Shown here piece by piece: positions 1 to 11,251 of a DNA stretch of 64,000 bases (positions within the stretch are counted from its first letter, which is position 1; each line of letters starts with the position of its first letter). Both the position numbers and the translations under genes were made by a program. Source of the DNA: Acanthosepion lycidas (Eukaryota > Mollusca > Cephalopoda > Sepiida > Sepiidae); NCBI GenBank assembly GCA_963932145.1, contig OZ010578.1:38040725-38104724 (forward strand), given 5' to 3'. The notes beneath the pieces are model-generated. The model saw only the letters and a program-made list of their open reading frames with translations. It did no database searches and was not told the DNA's origin.

Positions 1-860
1 GTGGCTCAATGGGGAAAGGACTGGATTGTAAAATTTCATAAGGCCAAAATCAAATTAGTCATGTTCTGCCACCATCTCCAAGCAACCCTGAACTTTCACC
101 CATCATGATGATGGGTCTTTTCTCAAAGAGGCTTCTTGCCTCAAATGTTTATTGGGACTCAAGTTCTCCCCAGACCTCAAGTGGAACTCCTATATTTAAT
201 CTATTGCTAAAGATGCTGGAAAAATGGTTGGTCCATTGTACTGCTCTAGTAAGTATCTGACTACTACTTCTTCTGAACTCTATCTTTGCAAGAGCCAAAT
301 CAGGCCAAAAATGGAATATTTTTGTCATATCTGGACTGGGGCTTCCCAGTCCTTCTTTACCTGTCTTGATAGTTCAACAGCATCTACCTGCACCTGTGGG
401 TGATAAATTTTTTTTCACCCTATATGTCCATTGTTGCAGCTGAAACTTAAGAAGCCTCACACTGTTCTTTAACTACTTCCCTGACATATGTTCTAACAAG
501 CTACATTCCTTTGTCCCATCACTCCTGACCTTTACAATTAGGACACACCATGCCAAGTATATAAGTATGAATCCTTTCCATTTCCTTTGTAGTTCTTTTA
601 ATAAGAAATAAGTTCCATTTGTACAGCTTCTTCCCAAGAATTGCTGTTTTGTGGAACAGCCAAGATGATTTTCCAATCATTACAATCTTGACCTCTTCAA
701 ATCTAAGTTTAACTGTTATATTTCCTGCATAACCACATGAACTTCTTGCCTATTCTTATACTGTTACAGCACTACACAGTAACCCTTTAACATGAGTGTC
801 TCTTGGGCCTTGTATTGGGTGAACATTAGCATGGAAAAAACAAAAAAACAAACAAAAAGC
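1..860 (+). pseudogene. LINE I reverse transcriptase C-terminus and 3' end, cut by window start
   Basis: Remnant of a non-LTR retrotransposon (Jockey/CR1-like). The first bases read VAQWGKDWIVKFHKAKIKLV, the segment that follows the reverse-transcriptase palm in this group. After a frame break, positions 200-400 read KSQIRPKMEYFCHIWTGA, the hallmark thumb motif. Stops and frameshifts follow, then a tail ending near 830 with a GGGTGAACATTAG-like sequence and an A-rich stretch. Three other copies with the same 3' end lie at about 24.0, 27.1 and 34.0 kb, which defines the local LINE I family. The upstream part lies outside the window. It is certainly not functional. The exact clade is less sure than the RT assignment. 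Confidence 0.75.
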
Positions 861-1385
861 ATAATTTAGGGAGTTCTGCTGAGGCTACCAAAGAGAAGAA
901 ACGTGTTGGAGATGTGATAGGCACACAAAAAGAGTAGATTTTAGCAGCAATCATAGGTATTGACAATTAGATTAACTCTCCACCTACGATAGTTGTTCTA
1001 TTATTATCACTGTCATCGTTGCAAAAGGGTGAGTAGTGCATACCACTCTGAACCATTAAAAGTGGGAAAAGAAAGATACCAATTTGAAACATGTGTGTAA
1101 TTAACAGCTTAAATAAGCTGTTTTATTAATTTCTTATTAAGATATTCTAGTCTTTGTCATTATTCTAGGATTTTGATCAGTCTTGGGATTCTATGAAGTT
1201 TGGTGTGACATGTGGCTGGCTTTGGGCTAGCAATGTTTCAACTTTGAGCTTGGGGCTTCTATAGATTTTATCCAAACACAGATAAGGTGAAGGAGTCTCC
1301 TAGTCCAGAACATCTCTGAAACAATGATAGGGACAATTAGCCAACAATTTAAATATTACATCTATGCTAGGTTGCTTTATTTTTT
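861..1385. other. No recognisable feature
   Basis: AT-rich sequence with no open frame of note and no match to the repeat families seen elsewhere in the window. Confidence 0.5.
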
Positions 1386-1690
1386 TTATTTTATTTTTTG
1401 GTTTATCAACCTTTTGCAGGTTATTTAAAGCTGAAAAATATTTTGGGATTGTAAGAATTTTTTGGTGATGATGATAATGATTTACAAGTTCTACTAATTA
1501 ACCTATAGCTGGTGGAGAAGAGGTGGATTCATACCTTCCCAATAGTATTTGCACATAAGCGAATATAGCGAGCCAAACCGTAATTGGAACTCGGCTCACC
1601 AATCTAGGTATTCACCAGGGTTGACATTGCTTAACTTTGATCATATGAGAACCAATGTTTCAACATGATATGGCTGTAAGTCATCTTTGC
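1385..1690 (-). repeat. SINE-B copy (tRNA-derived SINE)
   Basis: Reverse-strand copy of a family also present at 45.3 kb and 51.7 kb (same strand) and 16.6 and 31.8 kb (plus strand). Shared landmarks on this strand are GTTTATCAACCTTTTGCAGG at the 3' end, a GGATTCATACCTT block and a TGACATTGCTTAAC block. Reverse-complemented, the middle contains GAGTTCCAATTA, a degenerate RNA polymerase III B box. Several similar copies in the window and the tRNA-like head support a SINE. No clear target duplication was found here. Confidence 0.7.
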
Positions 1691-1699
1691 TAGAAATAA

Positions 1700-2073
1700 A
1701 AAGCAAGGGTAGAGAAATCATTAGAGAACCAGAGCAATGTGCAAATTAACTCACTTGTCCCTGCCCAGGTATTCTGTTACATCTGATACCTTAACCAAGG
1801 CTTCTTTTATTTTTGGGGTTAGTATGGAAAGACACGAAGACATGGTGTATCGTGTTACAATTAATAACTGGAACATCAAGGCTGGTTTATTATTGCAGAA
1901 AAGCAAAAAGAAAAAAATGTATTTTTAATTTAAAAAAAAAAATTTAACCATGAGAAAGCAAGAAAATAAATTTGTTTAATTTATGGCATTGAAATCCATT
2001 CATTGGTTTGAAATTACAGTCTACTATGCTGAAACAATGTGATATTTTTTTGTTTTAGCAGCTTAATTTGTAG
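1700..2073. other. No recognisable feature
   Basis: AT-rich single-copy-looking sequence. A short open frame at 1737-1928 shows no family resemblance and is probably chance. Confidence 0.45.
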
Positions 2074-2215
2074 ATATTACAGTATTTACATTATGCGGAC
2101 TATTATCTTCATCTTTGTCGCTATATTTATCACAACATTTCAGCCATTGTACGCTCCGGCCTTCCGCATAATGTAAATACTGTACATAATACCTCATCTC
2201 AGAAATATAGACAGA
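2074..2215. repeat. Fold-back pair of SINE-A tails
   Basis: Positions 2078-2099 and 2163-2184 are perfect 22-bp inverted repeats, separated by 63 bases of SINE-A sequence in reverse orientation (CATTTCAGCCATTGTA block). The right arm continues into the plus-strand SINE-A tail (TACCTCATCTCAGAAATATA). Two SINE-A 3' ends therefore face each other and form a snap-back hairpin. Confidence 0.65.
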
Positions 2216-2397
2216 CTTTTTTAGATATTAGAAAGTAATTTTTCCCAGAAGAAATGCATTTTTAAAATATTTTTTTTTTTTATTTTAATTTTATATGAAA
2301 AACTGAAAGTGGATTTTCTGTTTAATTGGAAGCTTATTTATACTCATATCTGTTACATTTATTTATTTGTTGTAGTCTGTGTTAAAAGTAGTTAATA

Positions 2398-4567
2398 CAG
2401 GTCAGTGCCATTAAGCTGTGCACCAATGAACCACAATGTCACTTAAGCCTCATATATGCACAATGGACCCCAAAATTTTTTTGTCATGTTCATATTAAAA
2501 TCGATCATCAGTGAATCCCAATTTGAAACAAATTCAAATTTGATTGTGACACTTTTTAAAGTCTTTTTTTTTTTTTTTCTGTATAATCTTTTATTTTAAT
2601 AAATTCATGAAATTGAGTTTCAATACCTTCAGTATATCCATATTTTCCCAGGCATTTACTATTGTTTAGGCTTTGGCATTTCAAGCTCAGGATTGTGTAG
2701 TAGTCTGGACTAGCACTTCAGACATTTTGAGTGTGAAATATGCAGCTTACAACCTTTGTCCTAACTTAAAAATTTCACATATTTACTCAATGAGATTTGC
2801 TTTTTGATAATGTGCTTTTCCAAATAATTTATATAATCTGCAGAGAAGAGCCATTTTAAATCTTGCTTTAAGGATTATTAATGGAAGCCACCATTGCAGC
2901 CCAATAATACTCCAAAAGGTCCATAAATCCCCTCACATTAAATTTTTGTATAAATGCAGGCAAAAATTAAAGTTTTGAACAGTGTCTCTCTAGATATCAA
3001 AATGATCTCAACATTTTTATACCTAGATATTAACCCATCATCATGAAACATAAACATGCCTCATACTGTGTTCAACAAAAGCTAAATGTTGTTGAAAGCA
3101 TACGAAACGGCACAGTTCACAGCAAAGTCTCTAAAGAGATGGGTGTACCAGAATCTACATTGAGAGTTTGTAGCTTTTCTTCATTTTTGATCCAAAGTTT
3201 GTTTTTAGATGAGCTAGACAAAGGAGGTTTGAAGAGGAAAAGGGCTAAAACTGCCAGGGACCTGGATCTTGACAAGGCAACATTTAACATGTTCTGTGAA
3301 GCTAGAGATAATGGGATACCCATGTCAGGGCCCATTATACAAGCCCAATCCGATAAAATACATCAACAACTTCATGGGGAAAATGCAGATCCTGAATTCA
3401 GTGTATCTAGTGGGTGGTTGAGAAGGTGGAAGCAGCACCATGGCATAGGACAGGTAAAAATAAGCAGTGACGCAAGGTTGGCAGGCACAACACAAGCAGA
3501 GTTGTTCATACCAAGGTTTCAAAATTTTCAAAAGGAGTGTGTCATTAGGTGTTGTGATAAGGCACTGGGATCAACAAAAGTAGATGAAGAAGACCCTGTC
3601 AGACCAGAGTGTGAATTTCAAGGCTTTACAGACTAAGAAGTGAAGGCAGCTGAAGACCAGCTTCACAAGGTGGTGGATGGAAACTGCACCAGTTTGTGAA
3701 ATCCTGTCAGCCTGGTTGACTATTGATGACAATGTCCCCATTGCTTGGTCTCTACTGGCAGAAGAACAAGATAAAGAAGAGGTAGAGCCAGATACCAATG
3801 CACCCAAGTCAACAGCCAAGCTTGTAGAATGTGTGGAATTTTATGAGTGTTGGTGATTCAGTAAATGTTTTACAACTACAGACCATGCTCAGAGATGCCA
3901 AGAAAAGAGAAAAGACAAGAAGCAGCAAATCTCCATTACTGATTTTCTTAAGTGTTATTATAAACTTTGTTTTTATTTTCCATTACGTACATGTAAATTT
4001 ATTAAAAATGTTGTTTTTGTGTTAATTTTGTAAAAAAACTTGTATTGTATCATTACATTGCATTGAAAACTGTGCCTTTTTGTAAATGTCACTACATTGT
4101 ATTGTTATTATTTTTATTAATACATTACAATACAATGTATTGTACAAAATCTTAAAATTATAAAAAAATTCATTTTATTTTTTCTTGTTAAAATTTTGTG
4201 CATACGAGATTTCTGCCATCTTTTGCTGTCATCAATGATGGATCTATTGACATAGCACTTTATAATTGGAATCATTTTAGGCCTTCGTCTTTCAAATTTA
4301 TTTACATTGGTGCAGATTTTTATGTGAAATTAAAGGATAGTTTTAATAAATGTTTTTCAAAACTGCCAATATTCAACTCCTAGTATTGAATACACATTTT
4401 GCATGCTTAACCACTATGTTACCCATTTTCGTGGATAACTCCATGGACTTGGCAAGCTTTGTTTTGGTAGTCTAAGCTGGCAATCATGACATCATGGCTC
4501 ACTTTTGATCTAAACCACAGATAAAAGTTTTGAACTCCAACTACCATAGTTTATTGGCACTGACCTA
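2398..4567 (+). mobile_element. pogo/Tigger-like DNA transposon, internally deleted
   Basis: The left end starts CAGGTCAGTGCCATTAA. The reverse complement of the right end starts TAGGTCAGTGCCAATAA. That is about 15 of 17 bases shared, and both ends are flanked by TA (2396-2397 and 4568-4569), as expected for pogo-group insertions. The interior carries a transposase relic with CENP-B-type DNA-binding domains. The 2.17 kb length is near a full Tigger. However, the catalytic DDE domain is not readable between the DNA-binding region and the C-terminal tail, so an internal deletion is inferred. AT-rich flanks inside both ends are non-coding. Confidence 0.75.
3043..4010 (+). pseudogene. pogo/Tigger transposase relic: DNA-binding half plus C-terminal tail
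   Basis: An open frame from ATG 3043 to TAA 3636 gives 197 residues. Residues ~5-45 resemble a CENPB_N/Psq helix-turn-helix (QKLNVVESIRNGT ... KEMGVPESTLR). Residues ~75-150 resemble the second CENP-B/Tc5-type helix-turn-helix, including FSVSSGWLRRWKQHHGI. The frame continues beyond the stop as EVKAAEDQLHKVVDG. It then shifts near 3697 to an acidic tail (SAWLTIDDNVPIAWSL ... EEVEPD), and ends in a basic stretch with KKQQISITDF, like the C-termini of Tigger proteins. The YNADETG-type catalytic motif expected after residue ~160 is absent. The protein could bind DNA but not transpose. A domesticated DNA-binding protein is possible but unsupported. Confidence 0.75.
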
Positions 4568-4669
4568 TATAAAGTTTTTCAAACAGTAATTTCAAAAGAT
4601 TTTGTTTTTCAAGAATTCATATTTCCATAGTCACATTGTAATGTCTCAGGTAAAATAAATTGACTTGCA

Positions 4670-4870
4670 AAAAGGCAATACAGGTTTTATTCCTGTCAGG
4701 CCTGCATATTTTCTTTTAATAGGACATTTAAATCTCTAGGTTAGCTGGCATTAATTTCAGTATTGAAACCCCCCCCCCCAAAAAAAAAAACAGAATATCT
4801 ATTCAAACACATGAAACACCCACTAAATATAATGATTATTTTAATAATAATATCGGATGACAAAATCCGT
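4670..4870. repeat. Repeat G, copy 1
   Basis: Shares GCTGGCATTAATTTCAGT-like and TATCTATTCAAACA-like blocks, in the same order, with 5670-5835, and its distal part with 11375-11500. An interrupted C-run/A-run (4769-4791) lies inside. The identity of the family is unknown. Confidence 0.5.
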
Positions 4871-4984
4871 TACTCATTTAATATTACTTTGTTTACACTT
4901 CAGGTACAAAAGTAAAGTTAGCAGATAGACTTTGAGAAGTCCCAATTAGAAATGTGCATTTCTTAAATAGTATACTTGCTTTGT

Positions 4985-5660
4985 CATAGCCAATGGTTGT
5001 TAGCAAAAGGATGAGCCCAAAATGCAAATTACAAATTGGAGATAGTAAAATCAAACCAGTACAAAAATATAAATATCTGGGAAGTATTCTAACATAGGAC
5101 AGAATGTGTGACACTGAAACCTGAAGATGCATTTGGATAGGCAAATATGCATTCCAAAAGCTAAGCAGAGTATTAAGAAACAGAAAAACTTTGTTAGAAA
5201 CAAAGAAAAGAGTACTGAACTGTTATGTGATATCTATCATCCTATGTGGCAATGAATGCTGGATAATCTCTGAAGAGACTTTAAGCAAGAGAAATGTGGT
5301 TCTACAGAAGGCTGCTGAGGATACCAGTAACTGAACATGTGAACAACAATGAGGTTTTGGCGAAAATGGAAGCAAGAAAGGAAATTTATACTTAACAACA
5401 GGAAGAGAGAATTGAAATTTCTAGGGTACATAATGAGGAAAGAGGGCTTGGAAAATCTGGTACTTACTGGACAGATTGATGGACAAAGAAAAACTGCATA
5501 ACACACTTGATGTGCTTGAGTAAATGGATGGTGGAACAAGGTTTAGGAGAAATAGCAAAAAGACAAAATTTATTAAGAGATCCAACAGACATGAAGTTGT
5601 GAAGGGCCATGATTACCTATGTCCTGAGGGTACACAGCTCATATAGAAGAATTGATCAAA
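4985..5660 (+). pseudogene. RTE-type LINE, RT C-terminal region and 3' end
   Basis: Translated in shifting frames, this gives fragments typical of RTE-like endonuclease-reverse transcriptases. In order they are a YKYLGSIL-like segment (~5065), an AFQKLSRVLRNRKTL-like segment (~5150), LNCYVISIILCGNECWIIS (~5215), RELKFLGYIMRKEGLENL (~5410) and a KWMVEQGLGEIAKRQ-like segment (~5520). It ends near AGGGTACACAGCTC. Frameshifts and stops break it repeatedly. It lies between two copies of repeat G. Other copies are at 43.8, 52.0, 58.3 (reverse) and 62.5 kb. Confidence 0.85.
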
Positions 5661-5669
5661 GACAGATTT

Positions 5670-5835
5670 GATTCCTGTTGGCAGGTGCATTTTCTTTAGT
5701 CAGACTTCTCGGTCTCTCAGCCAGTTGACATTAATTCCACTGTTTTTAAAAAAAAGCAGGGATATCTACTCAAACATGTGTATTTATTAAATATAACATT
5801 TATAGCAATAAGAAATAGTCAATTATTTAAAAGCA
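5670..5835. repeat. Repeat G, copy 2
   Basis: Direct repeat of 4670-4870 on the other side of the RTE fragment, sharing the GATTCCTGT ... GCCAGTTGACATTAATTCC ... ATCTACTCAAACA order. The two copies are diverged by eye. Confidence 0.5.
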
Positions 5836-5839
5836 GTAT

Positions 5840-6862
5840 TGCCAACAATTGGCGGCTTTTGTATTGTCTGTTTTGAAGGGGGCATACATTTTTGATTATC
5901 ATTTTATTTTATTATTTTTTTTTATTCAACCTTCACATTTGTTGTCCATTTGCAGAGCTAGTTGCCTTTAAAGACAATTTCTGGCTTTTGACTTTATCTT
6001 TCCTAATTTGAAAGCAACAATGACCAACTTTTCTTTAGTGATGCAAATATCATGGATAGAATTTCTTCAATTCACTTGACATTAAGCCGTGTCAATACAC
6101 ATCCATCCGGCCATGCATGAACTGTCCACTTCAACAAATGCTACAGCCATTTTTGTGAGAAAGTACAATCAACCATCTATGTATGCATATATCCACATTC
6201 TGTTGAGGACTAACCCATGACTTTTTTTTTTTCTTTTTTTTTTGAGGGGGGTGCTTTGTGCCAGTAAAGCAGTAATATATATATATATATTTACTCCTCT
6301 ATGATGGTAGATTGATAACCTTGTTAAATTATTGGTGGTTAGTGGTTGATAGATGGAAAAGTAATGGGTTAAAGGCATAAACAATGAAAGATATGCTGAA
6401 AAATATTTTGTGTAAAATAAATGCTTTCTTCATAATTATGCTATTCATTATTGGTGAAAATACTTAACGAAGAACTTTCATTAAATCTTTAACCAAACTT
6501 GTGTATATGCCTATATACACACTTGGAATTATATGAAGAACCAATGTGCAGTATCCATGTATACTTAGATTTTGTCTAAAAATTCAGATATAAATCTGCA
6601 AAGACCATATTAATGAATGAAATGCAAAGATCTTTTATGCTGTCATGTTTCATTTCTTGAGCCACCTTTTCAAGGCAAATGTAGAAATTTTATTAAAAAC
6701 CTGCATTTATACACACGGAAAAAAGTAATGTTGAGAAAAATGTTTTGCTTTTGAATTGGGACTGCTCTAAAATATTTGAAATTCTCTCGGCATTAAGGAA
6801 AAGAAAACTATAGAGGACACTAAGTGGTGTAAGTTTTTGGCATTTAAACAAAATTCAATGTT

Positions 6863-6908
<46 letters not shown>

Positions 6909-8240
6909 GAGTTAACTGTTTCCTTTAATTTTTTTTTTTATGGTCATGCATAAATATGTTGACTTGAGAAAGGAGCATTTCTTTTAAAGATATTTGAAAA
7001 AAAAGTCTAGGGTGTATATTTATATTTGGGATAGTATCTATTGCTGTGTGGAGAATTGCCAGGATATTCTTAGTATTCATCTCCTCGTCTGGCTCATGGC
7101 TGTTAGTTTATATCCTTTTGACCTGGCTCCCGCAATACTGGTGCAAACCTTGGTTTTGGCTATCATCAAAAGTTTCTTTATGTTAATTTTTTTTGATTGG
7201 CCATTATTATTTTACTTTTTGGCATTTGTTTCTTTTACATTTTTTTTATATAGTGGAGGTTATGCATGGAACCTTTTTGAATTTTGCTAGTTTTTAGTCA
7301 CAAATGGCTAGACTGGTCAAGTAAACCATTGTTTTTCAGCCAGGTTCAGTCTTATTCTCCTCCTCTTTTTTATTTGAGGGTTGCCTTCTCATTAGTTGAA
7401 AGAGAAGTATATAGAGATAAGTTTAGAGAGAAAGCGAGAAGGGTTTTAAAGGAAAGTGCAAATGCTTTATTTTAATTTGAATTCTTTTTATTTTTTGTTT
7501 ATTTATTTTATTTTCATATTTTATTTATTTTAATTTTTTTCTTTGGACTCTCTACACATTTATTTTTGAGAACTTTTCATTCTAAGTTATTTTCTCACTT
7601 AACATGGACAGCATTTTTGAAATTGAGATTTACATTTGTATCTGTGCTTATCCTTAGATCAGTCGTTTGTTTCCTATTGAGATAAACATCTCCTGCTTCA
7701 GTTGTTGGCTAAAATTGATCCCCGAAGCGAATCTGTTTCAATCCAACTGAAATTGTCTGGTCTGCTGACCTAGCATTAACTGAATGTCATACTATTGCAC
7801 TTGCAGAATAGTAGTTTCTGCTTTCTGCATTATGGATCTATAATTCTTGCCAGCAGCCAATGCCAGAAATCTTCTTTGGCAATTCTTTGATTCTTTGCTC
7901 AAAATGTTGGGAAAGAATTTCTTCTTTCTTTTGAGATATCTACTTTTGCAGTATTACTTGCCAGAAGTAGCTTCAAAGACTCCCCTTACTATTGTTAGTT
8001 GATTTTTGTTTTTAATATTATATCTGCACATAACATGCTTGTTAATTGAACATGGAATAGAGGGAAAAAAAACAAAAAAAACAGTAATTCTGTTATTTTA
8101 AAAATGCTCTGTAGATTTTTTTTTTTTTTTTTTTTTTTTATTCTTTTGCTGTTTTGTGTAACTAACTACAAAAAAGATTTTTCTTTTATTTTTATTTATT
8201 CCTTTATTAAAAATGCAGTAACTCTTATGTAGCTGACTGC
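5840..8240. other. AT-rich stretch without a recognised gene
   Basis: Holds a short (TA)n at 6274-6291, a 43-base poly-T run at 6864-6906 and further T-rich tracts near 8117-8139. Open frames at 6994-7290 and 7284-7475 are hydrophobic products of T-rich DNA with no family features. Nothing else was recognised. Confidence 0.5.
6864..6906. repeat. Poly-T tract, 43 bases
   Basis: The longest homopolymer in the window. It could be the poly-A tail of a reverse-strand retroposon, but no body was recognised next to it. Confidence 0.9.
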
Positions 8241-8244
8241 ATCT

Positions 8245-8425
8245 CTCCACAGATTCCTTTTTTCACTGTTTGGGAATTTCCATGACATCTTGGGAAAGTT
8301 AGTAGAGTGAACTCTTGTTGTCTTCTTCATGGTTTTGAATTCAGATTGGTTCCTCTCTTAGACCAGCTGCCACCCAAGGCTAAAGATCCCAATCTACTCT
8401 GCTAGTTAACCTGTAGTAGAGGAGG
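8245..8425 (-). repeat. SINE-F-like copy, 3' part
   Basis: Matches 41.47-41.64 kb in the same orientation. Shared blocks are CTCCACAGATTCCTTTT, GTTG(T/C)CTTCTTCA(T/C)GGTTT and CCCAA(T/A)CTACTCTG-like sequence. The copy at 41 kb continues into a tRNA-like head; this one does not. Confidence 0.6.
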
Positions 8426-8449
8426 AAAGAAATGAATTTAGATTTTTCC

Positions 8450-8775
8450 CAATTGTAATATTAGCAGTTTCCTCATAAGGAAACATTTGGCATTTATTGA
8501 CTGAGCAGCCAGTACTACTGCTTGTTGAAATTTATAAAATCTTTCTCTTGAAAAAAAATTTTGGGGGAAAATAGGTTTCTCAAATTCAGTAGATGTTATT
8601 GTTCTTTCCAGTACTGATGGAGATTTCCTTCCTAACCTTTTATTTGAAGCTGTGTGGAATGTCATGTTATTATTTTCTCTTCGAATTGCATGTTATATCC
8701 ACTTTAGATGTCGCTGCTGTTAAAAGTCCTCCTCAAGTGATATGGTTTCTCTTAATTCGAACACTTTGTTTATAA
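8450..8775 (-). repeat. SINE-D copy, reverse strand
   Basis: The reverse complement aligns with 60.31-60.74 kb through ATATCACTTGAGGA, GAAGAGAAAATAATA, AGATTTTATAAATTTC and CTAATATTAC landmarks. It also matches the two halves at 17.2 and 18.9 kb. A short plus-strand open frame here (8593-8775) is incidental. Confidence 0.65.
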
Positions 8776-8992
8776 GTGTGAATATGGATTCTCTTGCTTA
8801 AAGCCATTAAGGACATCTGCATGAAAGTGAATGCCACAGACTATACTGAAATTTTAACTCAACTTTTCAGTTCTCCTTTTCTCAACAGTAACTGTTATGC
8901 TATATACATTTTTTTCATTAATTAGAGACATAATGTTTTTCATGTAAATCCTATGTCTTTGTGTAGTCTTTTTCAGAACAATTTCTCTGTCC

Positions 8993-9029
<37 letters not shown>

Positions 9030-9410
9030 AAAAGATTTTCTCATTTAAAAGTTCCCAGTAAGTCCATTTGAAAAAAAGAATTTAATTTTTAGTGTTAATG
9101 ATAATTGTGCAAATCCATAGATAATTTGGTTTGTAGCTGAAGACTCATTTTCTCAGTTGTTTTAATTACAACAAGTATAATCTCCTGTATTAAAATAGGT
9201 CTTTAAAGTTTAGGTGACATGTTAAGAGATAAAATAATAATATAAAGCCTCTAGCTTTTAGTGATTGCTTCGTTGGTAAGACTTGCTACTTCCAAACAAA
9301 AAGAGAAAATTGATTTCCTTAGACCTTATCATTTGCTAAAAAGATATTTAAAGTCTCTTATATTTCTACTGTTAAATCTTTTTCTTTTCTTTTTTTTTTA
9401 TTTATTACTG

Positions 9411-9485
9411 TTAGTTCACCCAATGCAAGGCTCAACAGCCACTCAAGCTAGAGGGTTACTGAATGAGATTGTTGTAAAGGAGGGG
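9411..9485. repeat. Short dispersed repeat
   Basis: The block CAACAGCCACTCAAGCTA ... GGGTTACTGAATGAGATTGT recurs in degenerate form at about 22.40 kb and 29.45 kb. Family unknown. Confidence 0.4.
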
Positions 9486-9670
9486 GAAGGAAGCAGTAAG
9501 AAATGCATCTTGGTGAAAGTTTTTTAAATTAGTTTTGACAAAAGTGCAATTTTTGTTTGAGCAGGAAAAACCATTGTTGAATTTTGACTGTAAACTCATT
9601 TAAAGATATTACTTAAAGATATTATGATATTATATCATTAAAGATATACACAAGCATGTGTGTGTATATT

Positions 9671-9775
9671 GTTACGAACCCCCATCTAAATTTATTATAA
9701 AAACTATACTATTGCTTATATTTGAGAAGCATTCTAAAATAAAGAGCCCAGTACTTACAGAAACGTAAAGAATAA
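9671..9775 (+). repeat. Left terminal inverted repeat
   Basis: 105 bp, inverted match to 11252-11356. The only difference I see is T versus C in the ACTATAC(T/C)ATTG segment. The near identity suggests a young insertion or arm-to-arm correction. Confidence 0.9.
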
Positions 9776-9820
9776 AGTGACAAGAAAATGGGAACAAATA
9801 GTGAAACAGAAAAGTTAGTC

Positions 9821-10035
9821 TTTGTCCAGGCCTGTGGGCTGATAAGACATGTCTGCAAAATTTGTCCAGGTCTAAAGACTGAAAAGATATGTGTCTGCAA
9901 AATTTGTCCAGGTCTAAAGATTGAAAAGATACGTGTCTGCAAAGTTTGTCCAGGTCTGTAGGCTGAAAGGACGTGTTTGCGGAAAAATACAAGAGTTGTA
10001 TCCAGGTCTAAAGACTGAGAAGACGTGTTTGCGAA
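9821..10035. repeat. Minisatellite, ~42 bp x 5
   Basis: Units start near 9821, 9861, 9903, 9945 and 9995. The core is TTTGTCCAGGTCTAAAGACT followed by a GAAAAGATATGTGTCTGCAAAA-like half. Each unit carries a GTCT..AGAC-like palindrome that could act as a repeated protein-binding site. It lies only on the left side of the element. Confidence 0.9.
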
Positions 10036-10666
10036 ATTGCAAGGCGAATTCATCTCTGAGTGGAATAGATGGATCCATTTGCCAACGTATGCGGAATGCC
10101 GCTACATCGAGGTGAAAGAGAAGACAGCTTATAGAAAAAGAAAAGAAAGTGAGGAAAGATCTCAAAAGGAGATACTTATGGGAAAAGGAAAGAGGAAGAA
10201 AATATCTCTAAGGATGTCATGCTGAGATGAAGGAGAAAGAAAGCAGTTTCAACTATTACCAAGCCCTTAAATAAAGGACAAAAGGGATAAGAAAGAAAGA
10301 AAGAAAGAACAGACCATCTCAAGTGAGAATGCTGCTATGCCAAGACAAAAGAGAGAGGGAACGCATTTTCTGCTTAATCGTCAGCCAAGCCCCTAGACGA
10401 CAAAAAGAGAAAGAGAGGAATTAAGAAAAGGCCTCAAAAGGAGACCCTTATAAAAAGAAATAGAAAAGGAAAAAAAAAAGTAATAGAAAGACACATTATT
10501 AGTGGAAAAGGACTTTTATTACGAGATAAATTTCTTTTTTTTTTTTTTTGTTTTGTGCTTTGTTTTTGTTTAAATGTACCTCTTTTTCATGTTTGTACTT
10601 TCATGTAAATTTAGCATGAAATCTTTTATTACATGTTTCTTTCTACTTGTCTTAAAATTTTGATGT

Positions 10667-10724
10667 TTTGTAAATTCATGCAAGTATAGCACATGTTCTG
10701 TAAATTCGTGCAAGTATGGCACAA
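10667..10724. repeat. Two-copy tandem repeat of ~31 bp
   Basis: GTAAATTC(A/G)TGCAAGTAT(A/G)GCACA occurs twice in a row inside the unclassified element. Confidence 0.75.
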
Positions 10725-11251
10725 GGCCATAGGCTGATTTTTATTTTAGCTTTCTTAGAGGATGCTCTCCTCCCACTATTTTGTCCACAATGTTTAAATG
10801 TTTATTCTTGACATATCATCGTTTTTTTTTTTTTTTTTTTTTTTTTTTGGCTGTTTTTCTTTATTTTATCTTTTCCATGTTTTCATGTTTGTTAATAAAT
10901 TTATATTTCCTGTCTCCATTGTTGTTTGTCACCTATTGTGTGTGTGTGTGTTCATTAATCAGTTCCGCCTGGCCATGTCTGATCAATCAGAAAGAGACCC
11001 TTGGGAAAGAAATATATTTTACCAAAATTAAGTAAAATGTTAAAAAAAAAAAATAACACAGATTACGATCTTCCTCTACCTTCGCTATAGATAGGGTTGG
11101 ACAAAGTTTAGTTTAAAGTGTTTCAACTTCTATCTGGAATCTATCCATGTAAATCATGCTGTCAACAAGCTGACCAAAAGAGAAGTAAAGGGTACATTCT
11201 AGTCAATCCTTGTCGCTACTATGTGTACCTATCTCTTTGGGTTTACGATCC

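Noticed and set aside
6994..7475. Two open frames with hydrophobic products
   Set aside because: Their composition follows T-rich DNA, with no signal peptide pattern or conserved motif, and no homologous frame elsewhere.
9821..10035. Regular repeats with spacer-like segments, resembling a CRISPR array
   Set aside because: Whole units are similar with no unique spacers, the period is that of a minisatellite, and the context is a eukaryotic transposon.
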